Origin: Welwitschia mirabilis
Lineage: Eukaryota > Gnetophyta > Gnetopsida > Welwitschiales
Length of the DNA: 37,675 bases
NCBI GenBank assembly: GCA_051453625.1
Contig: JBOZIK010000001.1
Coordinates: 114,592,163-114,629,837, forward strand
Direction of reading: 5' to 3'
Below are positions 21,237 through 31,041 of the stretch, piece by piece. Position numbers and translations under genes: made by a program. Position 1 is the stretch's first letter, and each line of letters begins with the position of its first letter. A model generated the notes under the pieces. The model saw only the letters and a program-made list of their open reading frames with translations. It had not been told where the DNA came from and did not search any database.

Positions 21237-21705
21237 GTTATATTTTATCATAATTTTGCTATCTATTAAGCATCATAATAATTATTCAAAGAGTCTAAAC
21301 TTTGCAGAATAACTATTTATTAAAAATTCACATCATTTCATTATGGTTAAATAAGAGGTTTTAGAAGGAAAAGGGCATGCATGTGGTTTGAATACTAGAA
21401 GCTTGAAAAACTAGCTTGAATCCCTGATGGTCCCCTAAACTAAACGTTGAAGGTGGTATAAATTAATTGCACTACCTACCTAAGACCCTACATTTAGCAT
21501 AATGGCATTTCAAGTCTATGGTCAAAGCGTCATAATAAAGATGAGTATTATCTTCTCTATGGACCTCTTATAGTTTATTCATTTACTAAAGACTTTATTC
21601 TTCTTTTATTTATTTATATTTATAATATGAGGCTTCTAATTACTATTGTAACATGTTCATTGCTTTTCTATTCTAAATTTTACCAAAAAGAAATTTAAAA
21701 TGTCG
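21237..21705 (+). repeat. 3' LTR of the gypsy element
   Basis: It is homologous throughout to 11240-11713, with the 29-bp identical block at 21491-21519, TATAAAT at 21457-21463 and AATAAA at 21534-21539. A short purine tract, AAGGAAAAAA at 21211-21220, lies about 16 bp upstream and may be the remnant polypurine tract. The right edge is set by comparison with the 5' LTR; the terminal CA has become CG or been lost. Confidence 0.88.
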
Positions 21706-23128
21706 TATAATGAATTTATATTATAATATTGAGTAATTTAGAAGTAAGGAACTACTAAATGAAATAAGGGTTACCTCTATTATTACATAGTTTTAATGAT
21801 TTGTGTAGTTTAGGGATTAATAATAATTTCAAAGTAAAGGAGGTAGTTATTAAGATCAAAAGGCTATTAAAAAATGTTAGGTTAGCTTTTAACCTTGGAA
21901 GTAACTTTAGGGGAATAATGCTTGTTCCATCATCTTTGTTATGAAATTTCTCAAAACATCTACATGATCTAGAAACTATCACTAGAGCCCAAACAAATGT
22001 AGCATGTTGCATCTCCTAACTATCTATTGATGACAAGCAAAATCTTGAATAATTTCAAGTGATAAGTAAAATGTTTTATTATAAGAATCCTCCTTGAGAC
22101 ATGTAGTTTAATCCAAGTAAAGACTTATAAGACCAATGCACCAAAGAACATAAGAAAATCAACTAGGGATTCATTAGGTATTAGTAGATAAGTAACTGAG
22201 ATTTACAGAATAAAAGCTATAAAGAAGTAGAAGGTGAAAGATTGGTAAATAGTGGATGGTCAATTTGCTTAAGATGAATTATTTCTTTTAAATATAGTAT
22301 TGACTAATTATGAATAAGGGTTAACCATCTTATATTATCGACTAAGATCTACTAAGGGACCAATCGATGTTGAGTTGGCTAATAAAAATAAAGATTGAAG
22401 ATAGCCATTAGAGACATATTATGACCATTTTTCAACTTATTTAAGTTCTATATTATTATTATTCTTGATTCAAATGGTTATAAACCTTATACTACTAATG
22501 TGTAATAGTCAAAATCATGATTCCCATATAATTGCGTCATTCTTATATATCCAAATACTTTTGATTATCTTATCTCCTTTATGAGAAAAAGACATAACCT
22601 ATTATCTTTCTCTTATCTCCCTTATAGCCTTTCTTTATGCTGTTACAAAAAAATTTCAACTATGATGTTTTACACAAACACCTCTTAGCATGAAAAAGTG
22701 ATAAGTGAAGATGTAAAATTGTAGATTAATGCAACATGATAATGATTATTTTTATAGATATTTTAAAATTTTAAGAATTTATGATGGAATTCCCAAATAT
22801 GGAATTGAAACTTGGATAAGTATAAACTTTTTCTATGAAAAGTTTAGTAACTAATAAAAATGATGATGAAGTAACTTTCACATTTTAAACATCTTGAAGA
22901 ATCTTAGAATAAACTAGAAGAAATAGTTAAAATTTTCAAAAATTAGGAGAGATTATTAAGAGTTAAAGAAATATCTAAATAAAATCTCACCATTCAATAA
23001 AGTTGAAAGCAAAGATACCTGTAAATCTAATGATGATGATGATATGAGTAGAAAAATTGACTTCCTAGCCAAACACCTAGAATAAATTAAAATATATAAA
23101 TAGCATAAACAAAATGAGATCTTGACAG
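21706..23128. other. Unassigned AT-rich stretch
   Basis: No family was recognised. Between 22800 and 23120 some plus-strand segments could be the capsid part of the gag remnant whose zinc knuckle follows, but I cannot align them to a known family. A short GAT repeat lies near 23030. Confidence 0.3.
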
Positions 23129-23170
23129 TATCTCACTTATACCTCTAATAAACATGAAACTAGTAAATGT
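23129..23170 (+). pseudogene. Second gag-type CCHC zinc-knuckle remnant
   Basis: The plus-strand frame reads YLTYTSNKHETSKC. It has the exact C-x2-C-x4-H-x4-C spacing with both leading cysteines as tyrosine (TAT). It is followed by LLYLDNCY. This looks like the nucleic-acid-binding knuckle of another LTR-element gag, different from the one at 17.6 kb. No protease or RT was recognisable downstream. The evidence is a short motif only. Confidence 0.35.
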
Positions 23171-26100
23171 CTATTATACCTTGATAATTGTTATAGCTTG
23201 TAATGTTTTAAAATTATTTCCTAGCAAATAAGACATAGGAAGAAGCCTTAAATTTATAAAACTAGGATAATATATTAAGTACAAGCAATCTTAATTATCA
23301 TTTCTTTGAAGAACTATAAGAAAATTTTGAAGATTATAAAGAACTAAGTTCATTTAATGAAAGTGTATTTGAGGTGTGCTTAAGAAGAAATGGAAAAAAG
23401 GGTTAAGAGTTTTCATATTAGAAAGATGCTCATTATAAGTGCTAAGAATAATCATTTATAAGACAGACTATCAAGAAATACATTATGTCTTAACTTTTGT
23501 TATGATTCTCAATCTTTGCAAGATGTACCTAGTTATCAAGGTATAGGTAAAGCTTTTAAATAAGTAAACGAAGGAATTCTATTATAATATAATTGATCCT
23601 ATTATTTTTCTCTTTAAATACAATAGAGGTATTTCAAATTTAATAGGTTTTATGAAGGGTTTTGAATAAGAACTTAAATAAAAATGATTTTAAAAAAGGA
23701 TTAAGAATCAATATTTTATATATTTTTCCTCTTAGGAATGAAGAATATTATTCATCAGATAATTTATGAAGCAAATCTAAGATAAGTTAAATATATTATT
23801 CTACATACAAATTTTAGTCATAAATAAGTAATAAAATATTCACTATAGATTTCAAAAGTTACAAAAGCACTAATATTAAATATGTTTTGTCTTATAATAA
23901 AATGTAGGAAACATTAGAATAATATAAAGATTTCATAAAAACTAATACATTAATAATTCAAATCTAACTAATACATTAAAGGAATAGATATTAAAGGTAA
24001 TTTTGAAAGCACATTCAAATTATACTATTTGTAACTAGTTATTATAATTATGCCAATAATGAAAGAAAAGGGTAAATCTAATCATAGTTTAAAGCTCGTT
24101 TACCAATGATGCACGTAATACAAAATATACTAATTTAGCATAGATAAATAATTTGATAAGATAGATGCCTTAATAATTAATCATTTTCTCATATTCAGGG
24201 AGAAAGAAGAGATTCTTAGAACTTCATGATGAGATAAGTCCTCATCATAGCCATAGGAAATATAGATCTAGATTAATAGAGTTCTAATGGAATGATGGAT
24301 ATGAAAAATAGAAGATCAAGTCTAAATTCTAATATCATTTATCTTTGAGGTGGGCCTTGCTTCTATATTCATTTATAGGATTATGAATTTTTGTTTGTGT
24401 ATTCTTATTACTAACAAATGTAGAAGTTAGATATGTAATCTCTAGTCTTTGTAAAATGACCTATGTCTATACTATAAGGTTATTTAATCAACTTATCCTT
24501 TATTTTACTCTCCCTTATTTTTTAAACTTGTTATGTTTAAGAACACTAATGATAGTGATAGAAGTGATGGTAACACTAGTCCCTTTAGTCTATTTAAGTA
24601 TATTGAAGAATGAATTATTAATAAAATATCATAAATTAGTCCTTTTGATAACACTTCTAGAAATACCACAAATTATTATAAAATATGGTTAATTAGAGTT
24701 AAAAATAAATATGATATTTATAATTGTAAAAATATATTATTTAATAAATTTTAGAGGGAAAATATGTCAAATTTAATGTGTAAACACAAGCCTCAACTAG
24801 CCATTTGCTAGTCCCTTTATAGATATTAAGCATTAGTAAGGCTAGTTAACTTTTGCCTTCTTTAATTTAATGCACCTTATTCAAAATTAAAACTAAAGGA
24901 TAATTGATATTTGAAACCATTGATTAATGCTCATATAAATTTCATATATTAAGAAAATTCATTTTAAGCCATAAAAATTCAAAATAAAGAAAAAATATAT
25001 TTTTAAGAGTCTTATTTCATCTGCATATTTTTAATGTTTTCACTTTTTTAAACATTTATAAGTAATGAAAATGTGTGATTCAAGCCATAAGTTAATTAAT
25101 TTTCCAAGATTTCCAGTGATTTTCATCCCCTAGCTCCAATCCCTGGAACAACCTACCCATTCTCCTTAGTGTTTAAATCAAGTTAGAAACTTTCATGAAA
25201 GACTACTTTTTAAAGAATAAAGACATACATATTTTTATTAATTAAGCGAAAAAAAAGTTACTTATAAGATACAAAAGAAGGAAAAAAGAGAAAAAAGAAG
25301 AGACAAGGGAGAAAATATTACAAGTCAAACAAAGAAAGACCACCTAGAAGAGGCCTCTTATGCTTTTTAGTAATAAGACTTATTTTGAGCTCATTAAATC
25401 CATGCATGCCTTCTCCATGATTTATTTTGATTTAAATCTAGATTCTTAAAACCTAATTTTTATGCCTTCTTGGCACATTTTCTTAACTTTACTTTCCTCT
25501 TAAGAAGAAGTAAGAGCTAGAGTTCTTAGTGTTATCAGCCTTTGTTGAAATGGTTGTGGTAAATATTTTTCTTTTTATTCTTCCTTTTCTTCCTCTTCTT
25601 GTTGGTTCCTTAAAGTTTTTACTTAGCTCTTAGGTTCTTAATATTGAGTGTCATGCTTGTTAACCCTAATATTTTGCTTATTAATTATAAAGTAAATTGA
25701 CTTTATCATACCATTCATCTATATGAATAGGTCCACTATCATTCACATAATAGAGTATGTCACTTTTAAGTGTTGGAAAAGGCAGATTTTTAAAGTTTGA
25801 TCTTCCTTTCTTTAAGACATGGAAGAGAAATCTAGACATGTTAAATCTCTTCCCATTTTGAATAATGGAGATAAGACCAAGAAAATTAGTTAGTTCTTGG
25901 ATAAATATTTACATCAAAGTGCCTCCTCCCTATTGGAGGCATACTCAACATTAAGCCCCTTTCAAAGAAAAGCTACATCTTTATTTAGGGTAAATGGATG
26001 GAAATAAAAATTTTAGAGATCTAATAAAGGATAAGAGAAATATTGATGCCTCCTACCTTGATATGTAAAGTTAAAGGATCATCATTTTTTTCTTTTTCAT

Positions 26101-28229
26101 TCTTTAGAGAATATTCCTCTTTTAAATATTTTGTATTGATTCTTCTATTTATTGACATGTTACTTTCAACAAGACTTAACCTTGTATTAGGAATTTACAT
26201 CCCTTGTATTGGAAATTGAAATTCAATAACATCAATTTCAAATTTAAAAAATAGGCAAGAATCCAAAGTATTAAAGTGTGGTGAAATATTATTCCTAGTA
26301 ATTTTTTTATCTAAAGTTTTTAGCTTAAATTTTTTCAAATTCTTAAACTAATCATTACCTATATAATTTCAAGGCTAATGGTATATTATAACAAGCCTTA
26401 GTTATTCAATCTAAATCATCAAAATAATTCACTCATAATGCTATAAATCGAGTATGACTTTTAATTAAATTTATTTCCTAATTAAGAGGTTTTATTCCAT
26501 TAAAAGATAAATAAAAGAAAACAAAATGGTGAATTAATTATTTTGATAAATTTATACAACTTTATGTTTTATAAATTAAACTTCATTAAAAAATTAATCA
26601 TAAGAAGATTTAATTTTATTTTCGATATACATATTATGTAACATATTATCATTATTTATTTGCAATGCTCTCTTAGGTCCATCACTAATATAAAAGATAT
26701 GTTTAGTCAAAGAGAAAAATTTCTCTTAAAATTGCATCCAAATTTGTTATGCTTGCATTAAAAACATCTATCCTACTCCACTATTTAATGCTTAGGTCAT
26801 TAAACATTACTTCTTTATATCTTCCATTTAGTAAATTTGAGTTGACATATAGGCAAGAACTAGATGTGGTAATATAAAGATTTTACATATATGGCTTAAG
26901 TAGGACTCATGTAGATGTTAATATTTTATGTATTCATATAATATTTAATCATTTAAATGTTATATGTAATTTAAAACTATTAAAACTAGTGCACTTCCAT
27001 AATGGTTACCTAATTTCATTAGTGGTATCCAGTAGAAACATATAAACATGTATCATTTACATAATAAGATTGTTATAATATGAAGGCCTTCAACATATAA
27101 AGCATGTACCTTCCTCATAATAAACTTTATAATATGGATGTATTTGAAACATATCTTCTTTGTAATAAAATTTAGTTTTCATCATATTACATATTTTCTC
27201 TTTCTCCCTCTTTACCCCTCATCTCCACCCTTTTTTTTCAATATAATGAATAGGCATCTTTATTAGGTTTTTACCATAGAAGATAAATAATTTGTACAAT
27301 TTTTATGAATTTCTATTGTATTAATACTCAAATAAAAGACTAGTATAATACATTTGGTATAGTATCATAAAAAAGAGCTAATCTACTTGCTTAAGAGTTC
27401 CCTTGTTCAATTAATTCTCATTTAGATAAGTAATGAGAGGTACTTGAAATATTAATGTCTTACATATTGAACGAAATAATCCATGCACTTATCATGACTT
27501 TAGAATTTATCCAAAAAATAAATCTTGAGACTTAACGTTACAAAAAATTCATTTTTTAAATAACACCATTTCCAAGTCTATTTAACATTTTTTTAAATGT
27601 TTATATTTATATTTTTTCTCCTTTTACTATTAGAATTCCATGTTAAAGAAATAAGGTTAAATTAATAGTTCATGGGGATAGGATTATTGAAATTTTTAAG
27701 TCTTTAACCATTAACTTAAAAAGAACTATTATTCTTAAGGCTTAAAACCTTAAAAGTATCATGAGGAAATACGTTTAGAACTTATAAACAATTAGTCCAC
27801 TTAGATAAAAGTTTTTCTTTTATGAAGTTCTAAATAATATAGTAAAGTGAACTCATTAGATCAAAAGTTTTCTTAAGGATATATTTATCATGATAAGCTT
27901 CCATTCTCTATTTTGATATTTTGTTTTTGTTTTCATGGGCTTCATTATAAATTTTAGAGATTTATTAAGATGTTAGTCAAATTATTTTATGGACTAAAAG
28001 TTTTATATCCAATTTCTAAAGAGGTATGGCCATTTAGACTTAAATCTTTACATTTTAAACTCACTTAGCTTTATAATATTTGTAATTAATTTGTTTCTAA
28101 TCATGTTTATTCATTAACTACCAAAATTATCATTTGAAATAATTAATTTACATTATCTTGTTTACAAGATAACTCGAGCTTGGTAGACTTTATTAGAACC
28201 AAACTAGCTTACAACATTGACATCGTTGT
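23171..28229. other. Long AT-rich stretch without recognised genes
   Basis: The plus frame 24336-24692 has 1 stop in about 118 codons and encodes mostly hydrophobic residues, as T-rich DNA does. The minus strand from 26340 down to about 25330 has open stretches in changing frames with glutamine-type stops. No motif was recognised in either. A small tandem repeat lies at 27047-27175. Confidence 0.35.
27047..27175 (+). repeat. Tandem repeat of about 56 bp, two to three copies
   Basis: CATGTATC and CATGTACC anchors at 27047 and 27103 begin two copies. Each continues through a CATAATAA word and TTATAATATG. A third, more diverged and partial copy follows from about 27150 (ATATCTTCTTTGTAATAAA). 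Confidence 0.5.
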
Positions 28230-28705
28230 AATATCTTTATCATTGTTGGTGTTATGGACCAAAGTAGGTTTTGCAAGGAAGCATAAGTTATTCAAATGTT
28301 AAGTTCATAGATTTAACTTATAGCGTAATGCTAAACTAGACTATGATAACTAAAGCCTACATATCTATGTCCTATCACTTAAGAAGTTTTATTACTACAT
28401 TTGTTAATAATAATGACATACTAATTCATACGCTAAGTCCTTAAAAGAGTTTTAGAACCATATGACATCCTAAAGAGGGATGAATAGCATGTTGTTTTAA
28501 AATAGTTTCTAATTAAGTCAAACTATAATAACCTTTTAACATGAATAACTAAATCTGAATTTTGCTTAAGAACTTGGATCAAAGTCGATAAAAGCAAGCA
28601 AAACAAACCAACAAATAAAAAGTGTGCACTAGAGTTTATAGTGGTTTATTAATCCTTGACTGCTCCACTCTTAGGGAATGATAATGTGCTCTTAGCCTCT
28701 TGGTT

Positions 28706-28810
28706 CCTTAGAATACCTTTCTCTAAGGGCAACTTATAAGATCCTTCACAAAGGATCAGTTACAAAACCCTTCACTAAGGGTCACTTTAAAATACCCTTT
28801 TCACAAAGGT
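28706..28810 (+). repeat. Row of four short hairpins
   Basis: Four stems with similar arms follow each other: CCTTAG/CTAAGG (28706-28728), GATCCTT/AAGGATC (28740-28757, perfect), ACCCTT/AAGGGT (28767-28782, perfect) and ACC-TTT/AAAGGT (28794-28810). The last three loops all contain CAC. The arms are variants of one CCTT...AAGG unit, so this is a tandem repeat of a hairpin. Confidence 0.75.
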
Positions 28811-29219
28811 CTGCTTACTCAGTTTAATGAGCACTCACAAAATATCAATCAAGTAAAAGGCCTGATAATTTATATGCCTTTCATGCATAGTACATTAGCT
28901 ATTGATTCAATATCTCTATAATAGGTAGATATCTCAATGGAAATTAGTTTAGAATAGTATGTTATAGTTCTTCATTTTGATAATGACATAATACATTTTA
29001 TAGATTTATTTGAAAAACTAGTTATTAAATTCTCATTTGAAGTCCTTTGAAACTTGGTTTATGAGCCTTGAAGGTCTCTTGGTTATTAGTGACTTAACGT
29101 ATGAAATACAATGGTCATTTTAATTTAATTTTTAACTCAAATATTCTCCTGGATAGACGTCCCATCTTTTTTGGCTATAGACATCTAGATTTTTATCATT
29201 ACTATTCTGTGAAAACTAC

Positions 29220-29535
29220 AAAGGGAGATGTCCTAGTTTCATGGAAAGACATCCCAATTTTATAGGGAGAACATCCTAATACCTTGGAACTGTAAGAAAG
29301 AGGGGATGTCCTAGTTTTACAAGAGATGTCCTGGTACTTTGGAAGTACAAGGGATGAGGGACATCCCAATTTTACAAGAGGAACATCGTAGTACTTTAAG
29401 ATTACAAAGGAGGAGGAACATCCCAGTTTCAAATATAAGACTTCTTGATTTTATGGGATGTACATCTTTATTTCATAAATGAGACATCCCAGTTTTATGG
29501 GAAAACATCTTGGTTTCACAAGAAAAGCATCCTAA
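29220..29535 (+). repeat. GACATCC minisatellite with about 56-bp higher-order period
   Basis: The word GACATCC or its variants GATGTCC/AACATCC recurs about a dozen times, followed by (T)AGTTTTA-CAAG or AGTACTTTGGA-TACAAGG tails. Copies at 29248, 29305, 29360 and 29416 are 57, 55 and 56 bp apart, each made of a short (about 21-bp) and a long (about 35-bp) sub-unit. GACGTCCC at 29157 may show the undecayed CpG form of the word. Confidence 0.8.
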
Positions 29536-29600
29536 CATTTTCTTAATCAAAATTTCACTTGTCAACCTGGGTTATTTTATAGTCCCTTTGATTAATGACA

Positions 29601-30951
29601 TCATTGAAACTCTTCCATTTTCCTAATAGAGAGGTATAAAAGATTGTCATACCTTAAGTACTAATTATCTTATCATTTGATCATTCCTAGTTCATATTCA
29701 TTAGGACATAATTCATCTACATCTAGTAGGACTCTATCATTTCCATAATTCCAATGTCTATGATGAGGGCTTTTGATCATAAAGTTCTAAGCCTTCTTTC
29801 TTGTGAGTGAATGGTTATTTCATTTAACATTAGTCATGCCTTACTTTATAATTAATCAATGTATATATGTTTTGGTCATGTGTAATGGGTGCATCATCAT
29901 TGATAATTTTACTTTAATTTATAATTGGATTTGCTCTACATTTACATTGTTAATATAATTAATATTATGAGATATGTAGTGGTGTTTTTAAACATTTCTT
30001 TATAATTATTTAGTAGAATTAAGTTTCTAACATTTTATATGATTAATATGTTAGTAGATGATATTTCTTATGTAAACCTATTATTTTTTTGTATTTCATT
30101 AAATAAATGACACTTTTATGTTGGTACTTTATATTCACAATTTATAAAAGAATAATTTATTTTTCACATTAAAGACCAAGTTATACTTAGTACATTATCC
30201 CTTAGTTAGATAAGCTTTGCATGATATATTTGTTTATGAATAGTTATTCTTGATTCCTAGAGAGACATCAATGCAAATTTTAATTATTGTCTAAATCTTT
30301 GTTATACTCAAAATCTACGCATGAAACATTCATTAGTTCTTGTAAGTTTTGAAATACCTTTGTAATCCCTATGAGAAAAAAATAAGTAATTTATTCTATA
30401 CTATAGTAAATATCTAGTTTCTTACTTTAAATTGCTATCATTATACATTTATAGGAGACCAAGTTTTAAATTTATAAAATAGCTCCTAATGTTTTTGCTA
30501 GGCTTGTAGTTTTTTCCCCTTCTTATTTAAAGTTTTTCACAGCTTCATCACTTTTGTAATGCCTCTTGGTTGATGCTTATGCCTTTATACTCAGATTACA
30601 AAAAGCTAAAACTTTTATCTTAATAGCCACATCTATTAGCAGTCATTTTCTATTAGAATTAAAATTTATTTTACCTTTTTAATTGAGCCTTAAAATTAAT
30701 CTTTTTAAAATAATAATTAAAGTGTCAACTAAGATCCATCACTCATGGCTATTTAATTCATCGATACTCTTTGTTTATTATGAATACCTTTTATTTTTTC
30801 ATAAATTTTCCTAGAAATAGAGACTACAAAAACACCATGATTAGCAAATGGTCATAGATATTCCTCAAATTAAACATTTATTCTAAGGGATTATTTAATA
30901 GATGCAACTATTTTTGCCATTAATTGAACCAAAGTTCTATAGTGAGTGTGG
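29601..30951. other. Unassigned AT-rich stretch
   Basis: I see no recognisable gene, repeat or element boundary here. Confidence 0.4.
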
Positions 30952-31041
30952 TTATTTAGATCATAATTATTTAAACTATGGCTATTCAATTTCTGGCTAT
31001 TCAAACCATGGATATTTAATCTATGACTATTTATTATTACT
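30952..31041 (+). repeat. 15-bp tandem repeat, six copies
   Basis: Six consecutive 15-bp units with consensus CTATTTAAACCATGG start at 30952, 30967, 30982, 30997, 31012 and 31027 without any indel. The period keeps reading frame, but TAA and TGA occur, so it is not evidently coding. A related CATGGCTATTTAATTCAT word lies about 200 bp upstream near 30745. Confidence 0.85.

Larger units (their letters stand above)
11240..21705 (+). mobile_element. Decayed Ty3/gypsy LTR retrotransposon, about 10.5 kb, nested and dead
   Basis: The element is bounded by direct-repeat LTRs at 11240-11713 and 21237-21705, whose matched positions are offset by 9,991-9,997 bp. The order inside is primer-binding site, a leader of about 4.8 kb, gag, protease, RT, RNase H, integrase, a GPF/Y-like module and a chromodomain-like end. 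Integrase after RNase H makes it Ty3/gypsy, and the tail suggests a chromovirus. The leader is far longer than usual and contains an antisense LINE 3' end, a plastid tRNA fragment, a gap and a large tandem array. All protein domains carry stops and frameshifts. The LTRs agree at only about four in five positions by eye, so insertion is old. No clear 5-bp target duplication remains. Two leader segments could be later insertions, so the original length may have been 8 kb or less. Confidence 0.85.
28230..29600 (+). mobile_element. Decayed LTR-like sequence with hairpins and minisatellite
   Basis: From about 28470 the text follows a layout common in plant LTRs: AAAGAGGGATGAATAG (for the usual GAGGGGGGTGAATAGG), a run of A-rich words, GTTTATAGTGGTTT (for TTTATAGTGGTTCGG), then CTGCTCCACTC and TTGGTTCCTTAG. 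Small hairpins and a GACATCC minisatellite follow. TGTTATGGACCAAAG near 28250 may be the left end. No TG...CA boundary pair, primer-binding site or coding domain was found, so whether it is a solo LTR or part of an element is unknown. A TATAAAAG box lies at about 29635. Confidence 0.5.

Noticed and set aside
11235-21710. Five-base target-site duplication flanking the gypsy element
   Set aside because: ATTAT before the 5' LTR does not match TATAA after the 3' LTR, and both edges are uncertain by several bases.
24336-24692. Hydrophobic plus-strand frame resembling a membrane protein
   Set aside because: T-rich DNA encodes hydrophobic residues by default. The length is near the chance maximum and no family pattern is seen.
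25330-26340. Minus-strand decayed protein in several frames
   Set aside because: Two or three frames look about equally open because the minus strand is A-rich there. No motif allows one to be chosen.
27021-27034. TGGTATCCAGTA as a primer-binding site
   Set aside because: It matches only at the first seven positions and has no LTR-like end before it.
29202-29432. Minus-strand repetitive peptide frame of 76 codons
   Set aside because: It is simply the translation of the GACATCC minisatellite, whose unit lengths are not all multiples of three.
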